From: Agrococcus jenensis
Lineage (GTDB): Bacteria > Actinomycetota > Actinomycetes > Actinomycetales > Microbacteriaceae
Reading direction: 5' to 3'
DNA: 64,000 nucleotides
NCBI RefSeq assembly: GCF_003752465.1
Contig: NZ_RKHJ01000001.1
Coordinates: 434,001 to 498,000, forward strand
The stretch's first letter is position 1. Each line of letters starts with the position of its first letter. Below the pieces are notes generated by a model. That model was not told the origin of the DNA, searched no databases, and saw only the letters and a program-made list of their open reading frames with translations. This document shows positions 33,289-40,804 of this stretch, piece after piece. A program made the translations under genes and the position numbers.

Positions 33289-34382
33289 CGCGACCGGCCC
33301 TCGGTGAGCACCTCGCGGTAGAGCGCCGCGTGCGCCTCGGCCACGACCGCGCGCTCGGCCAGGCGCCGCTCGCGGCGCGCGGCCACCAGCCGCCGTCGCT
33401 CGGGCGATCCGGCGCGCGCACCGCGCGAGACCGCTTCGACCACGGCACGGCCCGCGTCGTCCGGCGCGGTGATCCCGACGTAGCCGTCCGGGTGCTGCCC
33501 CGCCATGGCGAGCGAGCCGGGCCCGACGACGGTCACGCCGCGGTCGTAGCAGAGCTCGACCCAGCCGGAGTGGGTGCCGTGGCCGTACGGCAGCAGCGCG
33601 ACGTCGAGGCGGTCGAGCTCGGCCAGCAGGGCGGCGTCGTCGGGACGCGCGCGCACGACGAGGTGGCAGTCCCCGCGGCCGCGGAGCGATGCCTCGAGCC
33701 GTCGCGCGAGCGCCTCGTCGCGCGTCGTCGCGTTCAGCAGCACCCGTCCCGTCGCGGCCACACCGGCGCTCGCGAGCGCGTCGAGCGCCTGCAGGAGCGC
33801 GCGCACCGCCCCCTCGGCGTCGATGTTCGGGCGGAGGTCGCGGAGGTGCACGCCCACGACGAGCGGCGCGTCGAGCCCGGCGTCGGGGTGCGCATCCGCG
33901 TCGACCGCTTCGTCGTCATCGTCGTCGAGGAGCGTCGGGTGCGCGAGCACGAGCGCATCGCGGCCCCACGTGCGTCGCACCTCGTCGGCCGCGGCGCGCG
34001 TCAGCGTCACCAGCCGGGCGGCGCGCGGGACGAGCAGGTCGAGGTCGCCCCGGTGGCCGGTCTGCTCGTCCAGCTGCGGGTTCTGCAGGTCGTGGACCGT
34101 GTAGACGAGGGGCTTGCCGAGCGCGTCGAGCGCGTCGAGCGCTGCCGCGAGGCGCCCCTCGGGCAGCGACTCCATGCCGAAGTGCACGTGCATGACGTCG
34201 AAGCGGTCGGCGGACCGCCGGATCCACTCGGCGTCGAGCATCGCCGGCGGCCACCAGCGGTCCGGATGCGCGGGGTCGGGCACCGGGTCCGCGAGCACCG
34301 CGACGCCCTCGGCCGCGGAGACGGCCCGCACGTAGGGGTGCGCGGCCGGCACGGAGGCGACCCGGACCGAGGCGACCCGCAC
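33285..34382 (-). CDS. Glycosyltransferase, GT-B fold (family 4-like)
   Basis: 365 residues. It starts VRVASVRVASVPAAHPYVRAVS, with a tandem 15-bp duplication giving RVASV twice. It continues FDVMHVHFGMESLPEGRLAAAL and LGKPLVYTVHDLQNPQLD, a GT4-like N-domain. The C-domain has LVVGVHLRDLRPNIDAEGAVRALLQAL and WVELCYDRGVTVVGPGSL. The start is uncertain: GTG 34382 lacks a ribosome-binding site, while a near-perfect AGAAGGAG lies about 43 bases upstream with only an in-frame ATC behind it. It is the first gene of the minus-strand arm. Confidence 0.82.
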   Translation of the reverse strand: MRVASVRVASVPAAHPYVRAVSAAEGVAVLADPVPDPAHPDRWWPPAMLDAEWIRRSADRFDVMHVHFGMESLPEGRLAAALDALDALGKPLVYTVHDLQNPQLDEQTGHRGDLDLLVPRAARLVTLTRAAADEVRRTWGRDALVLAHPTLLDDDDDEAVDADAHPDAGLDAPLVVGVHLRDLRPNIDAEGAVRALLQALDALASAGVAATGRVLLNATTRDEALARRLEASLRGRGDCHLVVRARPDDAALLAELDRLDVALLPYGHGTHSGWVELCYDRGVTVVGPGSLAMAGQHPDGYVGITAPDDAGRAVVEAVSRGARAGSPERRRLVAARRERRLAERAVVAEAHAALYREVLTEGRSR

Positions 34383-34424
34383 GGTGGCGGTCCGCGATGC
34401 GGGCTCGATGACGTCGATGCGGTG

Positions 34425-34433
34425 CTCCTTCTC
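34425..34433 (-). promoter_or_regulatory. Strong Shine-Dalgarno sequence without a canonical start codon
   Basis: GAGAAGGAG on the minus strand is followed by six bases and an in-frame ATC (34418-34416) leading into the gene at 34382. No ATG, GTG or TTG lies at proper spacing. Confidence 0.4.
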
Positions 34434-34498
34434 AACAGGCGCGGGGACAAGCGGCGCGAGGCGTCGTCGGTGCGCAGCAGTGGAGGACCACCGGTTCG

Positions 34499-34504
34499 TA
34501 CACT
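34499..34504 (+). promoter_or_regulatory. Candidate -10 (TACACT) for the WcbI-like operon
   Basis: TACACT, followed directly by AGGTG, lies 70 bases before the WcbI start in the 191-base gap between the two divergent glycan operons. A clear ribosome-binding site (GGAGG) precedes ATG 34574, so this transcript has a leader. Confidence 0.4.
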
Positions 34505-34573
34505 AGGTGCTGGCGGCTGAGCGACCGCCCCGCGACCCTGCCGCCGTCGGCGCGCGCGCCGACAGGAGGCAGC

Positions 34574-35482
34574 ATGACGAGCGAGGCCGCATCGGACGCC
34601 GGCCGCCGGCAGCACTACGCCGACCTCTACGACCCGACCCCCCACGACGGTCCGACCGGCGTGCTGCTCGGCAATTGCCAGGCGGAGTCGCTGCGCCAGG
34701 CGCTCTCGGGCTCCGACGTGCGGCTGCTCCGGGTGCCGCCCGTGCACGAGCTCGAGGCGTCGGACCTGCCGCACCTCGAGCGGCTGCTCGCCGGCGTCGA
34801 CGTCGTGGTCGCGCAGCCGATCCGCGACGACTACCGCGGCATGCCGCTCGGCACCCGGCAGCTGCTCGACGCCGCGCGCGTCGGCGCGCGCTCGGCGATC
34901 GTGCCGGTGATCCGCTTCGCCGGGCTCCACCCGTGGCAGGCGATCGTGCGGCCGCCGCACGACCCCTCGGCCGCCCCGCCGATCGTGCCGTACCACGACC
35001 TCCGCACGCTCGCCGAGGCCGCGGGGGCGGATGCGTCGGCCCCCGCGTCGCCCGCCGCCCTCCGCGAGGTCGGCCAGGCCTCGCTCGACCAGCTGCGGTG
35101 GCGCGAGGAGCGCTTCGGCACCGTGCCGATCTCGGACGTGCTCGCGCGCCCGACCTTCGAGCACATGCGCACCATCAACCACCCCGGCAACCCCGTCTGG
35201 CACGCGCTCGCGGCACGCGTGCACGAGGCGCTCCGGCTCGGCGGGGCTCCCGCACCGCTCCCCCGGCCGCTGCTCGACCGCGTGCACGCGCCGCGGGCCG
35301 CCCGGGTCATCGACGCCCTCGGCCTCGACGCGGAGCCGCGCGAGCACTGGATCGTCGACGGCGAGGCCGTGGACGACGGCGACGTGCGCGCGGCGCACCT
35401 CGCCTGGTACCGCGAGCACCCCGACGTCGTGGTCGCGGGCACCGAGCGGCACGCCGAGGCCATGGCGGTGCTCGGGCTGTGA
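34574..35482 (+). CDS. WcbI-like polysaccharide biosynthesis protein
   Basis: 302 residues. VLLGNCQAESLRQALSG is the GNCQ signature of WcbI (PF18588), a fold resembling SGNH/acetyltransferase-type proteins; Burkholderia WcbI binds CoA and is needed for capsule. Further family marks are VVAQPIRDDYRGMPLGTRQLL and TFEHMRTINHPGNPVWHALA. GGAGG precedes the ATG. It leads the plus-strand arm of the cluster and may acylate or otherwise decorate the glycan made by the six glycosyltransferases. Confidence 0.82.
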   Translation: MTSEAASDAGRRQHYADLYDPTPHDGPTGVLLGNCQAESLRQALSGSDVRLLRVPPVHELEASDLPHLERLLAGVDVVVAQPIRDDYRGMPLGTRQLLDAARVGARSAIVPVIRFAGLHPWQAIVRPPHDPSAAPPIVPYHDLRTLAEAAGADASAPASPAALREVGQASLDQLRWREERFGTVPISDVLARPTFEHMRTINHPGNPVWHALAARVHEALRLGGAPAPLPRPLLDRVHAPRAARVIDALGLDAEPREHWIVDGEAVDDGDVRAAHLAWYREHPDVVVAGTERHAEAMAVLGL

Positions 35483-36510
35483 CGGCCGCTCCGGCCGAGC
35501 CGCCGCCCGCGCTGCTCCCCGCGCTGCTTCCCGTGGTGCTCCCCGTGGTGCTCCCCGTGCTGCTCCATAGGGGCGACGCGCAGCACGGCGTCGACCGGTG
35601 CGCCAAGAGCCTCGCCGACGCGACGCGGGCGATGCACCCCGGCGTGCGCCTCGAGCTGGACGGCGACGCCTCGGACGCCGAGCGCGTGCACCTGCACTTC
35701 ACCGACCGGCTCTGGGGCGCGTCGCCCGAGTCCGCGGCCGACGCGGTCGAGGCGATCGCCGCTGGGTCGCGGGTGGCGGTGACGCTGCACGACGTGCCGC
35801 AGGTGTCGGACGGCGTCGCTTCGATGCGGCGCCGCACGGAGGCCTACCGTCGCGTCGTCGACGCCGCCGAGCTCGTCGTCTGCAACAGCCGGCACGAGCG
35901 AGCGCTGCTGCGGGCGGCGCTGGGCGACGTGGCGGCGGAGGTCGTGCCGCTGCCCGCGGCGGCGCCGCTCCCGCGGCCGCAGCGCTGGGAGCCACTCGCG
36001 GAGGTCGCGGTGCTCGGCTTCTTCTACCCGGGCAAGGGACACCGCGAGGCGGTCGACGCCGTCGCCTCGCTCGAGCCGTCGATCGCCGTGACCGCGATCG
36101 GCCGGGCCGCCCCGGGCCATGAGGCGGAGCTCGCCGAGCTGCAGCGGTACGCCGCCGCGCGAGGCGTCCACCTCTCGGCGACCGGCTTCGTGCCCGACGA
36201 CGGGCTGCTCGAGCGCGCCCGCCGTGCGGCCGTGCCGGTCGTCGCGCATCAGCACGTGTCGGCGTCCGGCTCGCTCAACGACTGGATCGCGGCAGGCAGG
36301 CGGCCGATCACGATCGTGAACGACTACTTCGCCGAGATGGCGGCCCTCCGGCCCGGCACCGTCGAGCTCGTGGAGCGGGATGGCCTCGCGGCCGCCGTCG
36401 CCGCGGCGCTCCTCGACCCGTCGCGCACGTGGCTGCCGGACGACGCCAGCAGCGCACCGCACCTCGACGACACCGCCGCGGCCTACCTCGACCTGTGGGC
36501 GGCGTGGTGA
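35479..36510 (+). CDS. Glycosyltransferase, GT-B fold
   Basis: 343 residues. An unusual N-terminal segment PALLPALLPVVLPVVLPVLL comes from 12-bp repeats (about 35509-35568). A shortened GT-B protein follows: VAVTLHDVPQVSDGV, AAELVVCNSRHERALLRAAL, then EVAVLGFFYPGKGHREAVDAVASL and TGFVPDDGLLERARRAAVPVV, with WIAAGRRPITI. It may be a compact GT4/GT1 relative. GTG 35479 overlaps the WcbI stop; its own stop overlaps the next GTG. Confidence 0.8.
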   Translation: MTAAPAEPPPALLPALLPVVLPVVLPVLLHRGDAQHGVDRCAKSLADATRAMHPGVRLELDGDASDAERVHLHFTDRLWGASPESAADAVEAIAAGSRVAVTLHDVPQVSDGVASMRRRTEAYRRVVDAAELVVCNSRHERALLRAALGDVAAEVVPLPAAAPLPRPQRWEPLAEVAVLGFFYPGKGHREAVDAVASLEPSIAVTAIGRAAPGHEAELAELQRYAAARGVHLSATGFVPDDGLLERARRAAVPVVAHQHVSASGSLNDWIAAGRRPITIVNDYFAEMAALRPGTVELVERDGLAAAVAAALLDPSRTWLPDDASSAPHLDDTAAAYLDLWAAW

Positions 36511-37793
36511 CGGCCCCGTTCGGCCGTCCCATCGCGGGCAACGGCTGGGATGCGCTCGACGGGGAGCCGGCTGCGCCGCGGTCCGTCTCGGTGATCGTCG
36601 CGCACTACGACCAGCAGGAGCAGCTCGACCGCACGCTCGCGGCGCTGCGCCGCCAGACGCATCCCGCCGCGCTGCTCGAGGTGATCGTCGCGGACGACGG
36701 CTCGCCCACGCCGCCCGCGGTGCCGGACGACGTGACGCTCGTGCGCCAGCAGGATCTCGGCTTCCGCGTCGCTGCGGCGCGCAACCTCGGCGTGCGGCAC
36801 AGCTCGGGCGACGTGCTGTGCTTCCTCGACGCCGACACCGCCCCCGAGCCGGACTACGTGTCGAGGGTCGCGCGGCTGCCCTCGCTCGCCCCGGACGTCG
36901 TCGCGGTCGGGCGGCGACGCCACGCGATGCTGGCCGGCAGCGGGGACGACCGGCCGATCGAGGTGGCCGGTGCGGCGCGCGCGATCGACGAGCCGGCCTG
37001 GCTCGCCGACGCCTACGCGCGCTCGCGCGACCTGCGCGACGCCGATGCGCGCTCCTATCGCTTCGTCATCAGCGCGGTCGTCGCCTGCAGCCGCTGGCTC
37101 TTCGACGACGTCGGCGGCTTCGACGAGACGTTCGACGCCTACGGCGGCGAGGACTGGGAGTGGGCGTACCGCGCGTGGCTCGGCGGCGCCGCCCTCGCGC
37201 ACGTGCCCGACGCCGTCGCCTGGCACGACGGCCCCGACTGGGCCGGCCGCGACGAGGCCGACCGGCTGCGGCGCAAGAACGTCGAGACGCTCCGGCTCAT
37301 GCAGTCGATCGCGGCACCGGGCTCCGCCCCGCGCGGCGTGCTCGTGCGCGAGGCGGATGTGCTCGTCACCCTGGGGTCGGCCGGCTCGGCGGCCGCCGGC
37401 GTCGTCTGCGTCGACAGCATCCTGCAGGCCCTGCCCGGCGCCCGCGTCATCGTGCCGCCGGTCGTGCACGAGGCCCTCGCCGGCGACCCGCGGGTGGTAG
37501 AGCGCTGGAGCGGCACTCCCAGGGTCGCGATCGAGCTCGCGGCCCCGGTGCACGTCGACGCCGCGGCCGCCGCGCGGCTCCGGGCGGCGACCGGAGAGGT
37601 GGGCGAGGGCGACCTCGGCTCGATCGCCCTCGGTGCGCTCATGACCGTCACGGCCACGCGCGCGGACGCGCGCGACCGCCGGTGGGCCCGGCCGACCGGG
37701 TGGCGTCGGGTCGAGCGCCCGGGCGACGGCGTCGTGCCGCTGCCCGAGGCGCCCGACCTCGAGGCGTACCTCGGCGGCTGGTGGGCCCCCTGA
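36507..37793 (+). CDS. Glycosyltransferase family 2 (GT-A) with extra C-terminal domain
   Basis: 428 residues. GT2 core: VSVIVAHYDQQEQLDRTLAAL, VIVADDGSPTPP, AARNLGVRHSSGDVLCFLDADTAPEP and GGFDETFDAYGGEDWEWAYRAWLGG, which includes the metal site DAD and the catalytic ED. From about residue 265 a separate domain (LVREADVLVTLGSAGSAAAGVVCVDSILQALPGARVIVPP) looks like a small nucleotide-binding fold of unknown role. The GTG overlaps the preceding stop. The gene ends 9 bases before the convergent actP stop. Confidence 0.88.
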   Translation: MTAPFGRPIAGNGWDALDGEPAAPRSVSVIVAHYDQQEQLDRTLAALRRQTHPAALLEVIVADDGSPTPPAVPDDVTLVRQQDLGFRVAAARNLGVRHSSGDVLCFLDADTAPEPDYVSRVARLPSLAPDVVAVGRRRHAMLAGSGDDRPIEVAGAARAIDEPAWLADAYARSRDLRDADARSYRFVISAVVACSRWLFDDVGGFDETFDAYGGEDWEWAYRAWLGGAALAHVPDAVAWHDGPDWAGRDEADRLRRKNVETLRLMQSIAAPGSAPRGVLVREADVLVTLGSAGSAAAGVVCVDSILQALPGARVIVPPVVHEALAGDPRVVERWSGTPRVAIELAAPVHVDAAAAARLRAATGEVGEGDLGSIALGALMTVTATRADARDRRWARPTGWRRVERPGDGVVPLPEAPDLEAYLGGWWAP

Positions 37794-37802
37794 CGCCGAT
37801 CC

Positions 37803-39407
37803 TCAGTGCTCGGTGGCCTTCTCGGCGCCGGCGCCGGTGAACGAGCGCACCTCCATCTCCGCCTGCTTGACCTCGTGGTCGGCCGACGGCTTCGTGACGA
37901 GCGTGCCGATGATGCCGAGCAGGAAGGCGAGCGGGATCGATACGATGCCCGGGTTCGACAGCGGGAAGATCGCGAAGCTCGCATCCGGGAACATCGACGT
38001 CTCGCGACCCGACACGGCCGGCGAGAGGACGATGAGCAGCACGCACGAGATGAGCCCGCCGTACATGGACCAGAGCGCGCCGCCGGTGTTGAAGCGCCGC
38101 CAGAAGAGCGAGTAGAGGATCGTCGGCAGGTTGGCGCTCGCCGCGACCGCGAACGCCAGCGCCACCAGGAACGCGACGTTCTGCCCCTGCGCGACGATGC
38201 CGCCGATGATCGCGATGATGCCGATCACGACCACGGTGTAGCGGGCCACCCGCACCTCGGCACCGGGCGCGACGTCGCCGCGCTTGATGATGGATGCGTA
38301 GATGTCGTGCGCGAACGAGGTCGCCGCCGTGATCGCGAGGCCGGCGACCACCGCGAGGATCGTCGCGAAGGCGATCGCCGAGATGATCGCCATGAGCACC
38401 GGGCCGCCGAGGGCGAGCGCGAGCAGCGGCGCCGCGGCGTTCTCGCCGCCCGCGGCCTCGCGGATCGTCTCCGGCCCGACGAGGGCGCCGGCGCCGAAGC
38501 CGAGCACGAGCGTGAAGAGGTAGAAGATGCCGATGAGCCAGATCGCCCAGACGACGCTGCGCCGGGCCTCCTTCGCCGACGGCACCGTGTAGAAGCGCAT
38601 GAGCACGTGCGGCAGGCCGGCGGTGCCGAGCACGAGCGCGAGGCCCAGCGAGAGGAAGTCGATCGGGTTCGTGTACTTGAGGCCCGGGGCGAGGATCGCC
38701 TCGCCGTCGGGCGACGCGTCGATCGCGCGCTGCAGCAGCTCGTTGAAGTCGAACCGCACGATGAAGAGCACCATCAGGGTGAGGATGCCGGCGCCCGCGA
38801 TGAGCAGCACGGCCTTGATGATCTGCACCCAGGTCGTGCCCTTCATGCCGCCGAAGATGACGTAGACGATCATCAGCACGCCGACGACGGCGACCGTGAT
38901 CGTCTTCGCGATCGGCTCGGTGAAGCCCATGAGCAGGGCGACGAGGCCGCCGGCGCCGGCCATCTGCGCGACCAGGTAGAAGAAGCAGACGGTGAGCGTC
39001 GCGAGCGCCGCCGCCATCCGCACCGGGCGCTGCTTGAGCCGGAAGCTGAGCACGTCGGCCATCGTGAAGCGGCCCGTGTTGCGCAGCAGCTCGGCGACGA
39101 GCAGCAGCGCGACGAGCCACGCGACCAGGAAGCCGATCGAGTAGAGGAAGCCGTCGTAGCCCGCGACCGCGATCGCGCCGCAGATGCCGAGGAAGCTCGC
39201 GGCGGAGAGGTAGTCGCCGGCGATCGCGATGCCGTTCTGGCGGCCGGAGAACGACCGCCCCGCGGCGTAGAACTCGTTCTCGGTCGCCTTGCGGCGCGAG
39301 ACGCGGAAGACGATGAAGAGGGTGACCGCGACGAATGCCGCGAACACGATCATGTTGATCGTGGGGTTGATCTCGTCGAGGCTCACGGGGCCGGCCTGGA
39401 TGATCAT
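37803..39407 (-). CDS. actP: Cation/acetate symporter, SSS family
   Basis: 534 residues with about 13 membrane helices. SSS signatures are YDGFLYSIGFLVAWLVALLLVAELLRNTGRFTMADVLSFRL and the sodium-site region ARNAAPLL-like GENAAAPLLALALGGPVLMAIISAIAFATILAVVAGL. Together with the DUF485 partner directly upstream (ATGA overlap) this matches ActP/YjcG-YjcH acetate uptake systems. It imports acetate or related short carboxylates with sodium. Confidence 0.93.
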   Translation of the reverse strand: MIIQAGPVSLDEINPTINMIVFAAFVAVTLFIVFRVSRRKATENEFYAAGRSFSGRQNGIAIAGDYLSAASFLGICGAIAVAGYDGFLYSIGFLVAWLVALLLVAELLRNTGRFTMADVLSFRLKQRPVRMAAALATLTVCFFYLVAQMAGAGGLVALLMGFTEPIAKTITVAVVGVLMIVYVIFGGMKGTTWVQIIKAVLLIAGAGILTLMVLFIVRFDFNELLQRAIDASPDGEAILAPGLKYTNPIDFLSLGLALVLGTAGLPHVLMRFYTVPSAKEARRSVVWAIWLIGIFYLFTLVLGFGAGALVGPETIREAAGGENAAAPLLALALGGPVLMAIISAIAFATILAVVAGLAITAATSFAHDIYASIIKRGDVAPGAEVRVARYTVVVIGIIAIIGGIVAQGQNVAFLVALAFAVAASANLPTILYSLFWRRFNTGGALWSMYGGLISCVLLIVLSPAVSGRETSMFPDASFAIFPLSNPGIVSIPLAFLLGIIGTLVTKPSADHEVKQAEMEVRSFTGAGAEKATEH

Positions 39408-39751
39408 CGCGCACCCCCCGACTGCGCCGCCTGCTCCATCTCGAGGGCGAGCGGCTCGGTGAGCGGGTCGTAGGTGCGGTTCGCCCAGCGGCTGTAGGCC
39501 ATCGTGATGACGAACGTTGAGACGAACTGCGCGAGCCCGAAGAGCAGCCCGACGTTGATGTTGCTGTCGCCGATGCGGGTCGCGAAGAAGCTCGGCGCGA
39601 AGCCGGCGATCAGCACGTACGCGAGGTACCAGCCGAGGAAGAGCACCGTGAGCGGGACGATGAAGCCCATGAAGGTGCGCCGCAGGCGCTGGAACTCGGG
39701 TGAGCGCTGCATCTGCAGGCTGCGCTCGGCTACGGGGTCGGACTCAGGCAT
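39404..39751 (-). CDS. yjcH: DUF485 membrane protein (YjcH type)
   Basis: 115 residues. Two helices (about 30-52 and 65-87) carry FQRLRRTFMGFIVPLTVLFLGWYLAYVLIAGFAPSF and LLFGLAQFVSTFVITMAYSRWANRTYDPL, the DUF485 pattern. It is the usual small partner of ActP. ATG 39751 was preferred to upstream starts because GGGAG lies at proper spacing and the DUF485 domain starts just after. Its stop overlaps the actP start. Confidence 0.88.
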   Translation of the reverse strand: MPESDPVAERSLQMQRSPEFQRLRRTFMGFIVPLTVLFLGWYLAYVLIAGFAPSFFATRIGDSNINVGLLFGLAQFVSTFVITMAYSRWANRTYDPLTEPLALEMEQAAQSGGAR

Positions 39752-39874
39752 GCGTGACGCTCCCATTCCCGGACGCGACGCTGCGCCCGCCTCACCGTCG
39801 AGGTGCGACGAGCGTAGCGGCACGCGGCGCGGATGCTGAGGGATCCGCGGTGTCCGGTCCGGCCGGGCGCGTCG

Positions 39875-40804
39875 CTACTTCACGGCTCCCGCGGTCAGGC
39901 CGCCGACGATGTACTTCTGCAGCCAGAGGAACAGCGCCATGACGGGGATGGCCGCGAGCACGGCGCCGGCGGCGAACACCGGGTAGTTCGAGTTCGTCTC
40001 GTCCGACACGAGGCGGAAGAGGCCGACCGCGAGCGTCAGCTTGTCGTTGCTCGACAGCAGCGTCGAGGCGATCACGAACTCGCTCGTCGTGGCGATGAAC
40101 GAGAGCAGGCCGACGACGGCGAGGATCGGGGCCACGAGCCGCAGGATGATCGTGAAGAAGATGCGGGCGTGCCCGGCGCCGTCGATCTTCGCCGCCTCGT
40201 CGATCGAGGTCGGGATCGTGTTGAAGAAGCCGTACATGAGGTAGGTGTTCACGCCGAGGGCGCCGCCGAGGTAGACGAGGATGATGCCGATCTGCGAGTC
40301 GAGCCCGAGCACGGGGAAGATGTCGCTGATGCCGCGCATGAGCAGGTAGATCGCGACGACCGCGAGCAGCTGCGGGAACATCTGCACGAGGATGAGGCTC
40401 AGCAGCCCGACCCGGCGGCCCGTGAACCGCAGCCGGCTGAAGGCGTAGGCCGCGAGCGCCCCCAGGAAGACGGTGCCGGCCGACGTGACGAGGCCGATCA
40501 CCATCGTGTTGGCGAACCACGCGGCGTAGGGGCGGTTGGGGTCGGTGAAGAGGTCGACGTAGTTCTCGAGCGAGAAGTTCCGGAACAGCGCGTTCGAGCC
40601 GGTGAGCGTGCCGCCGGGGTTCAGCGAGGCGCTCAGGACGTAGACGAGCGGGAACGCGGCGAAGATCACCACGGCGATCCCGATGAGGTGGCGCCAGCCG
40701 AGCTCCCGCACCCACTTGCGGAAGCTCATCCTGGGCTGGGGGGCCGGGCGGCGCTCGGGCTCGGCGTCGAGCTCGATGGCGGCGGGGTCGATGTTGATGC
40801 TCAT
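39875..40804 (-). CDS. malG: Maltose/maltodextrin ABC transporter permease MalG
   Basis: 309 residues with six helices. The coupling EAA loop PTSIDEAAKIDGAGHARIFFTIILRLVAP and the terminal KYIVGGLTAGAVK are typical of MalG-type permeases. ATG overlaps the malF stop. It forms the channel with MalF. No MalK ATPase gene is near; in actinobacteria a shared MsiK-type ATPase encoded elsewhere normally energises such importers. Confidence 0.93.
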   Translation of the reverse strand: MSINIDPAAIELDAEPERRPAPQPRMSFRKWVRELGWRHLIGIAVVIFAAFPLVYVLSASLNPGGTLTGSNALFRNFSLENYVDLFTDPNRPYAAWFANTMVIGLVTSAGTVFLGALAAYAFSRLRFTGRRVGLLSLILVQMFPQLLAVVAIYLLMRGISDIFPVLGLDSQIGIILVYLGGALGVNTYLMYGFFNTIPTSIDEAAKIDGAGHARIFFTIILRLVAPILAVVGLLSFIATTSEFVIASTLLSSNDKLTLAVGLFRLVSDETNSNYPVFAAGAVLAAIPVMALFLWLQKYIVGGLTAGAVK

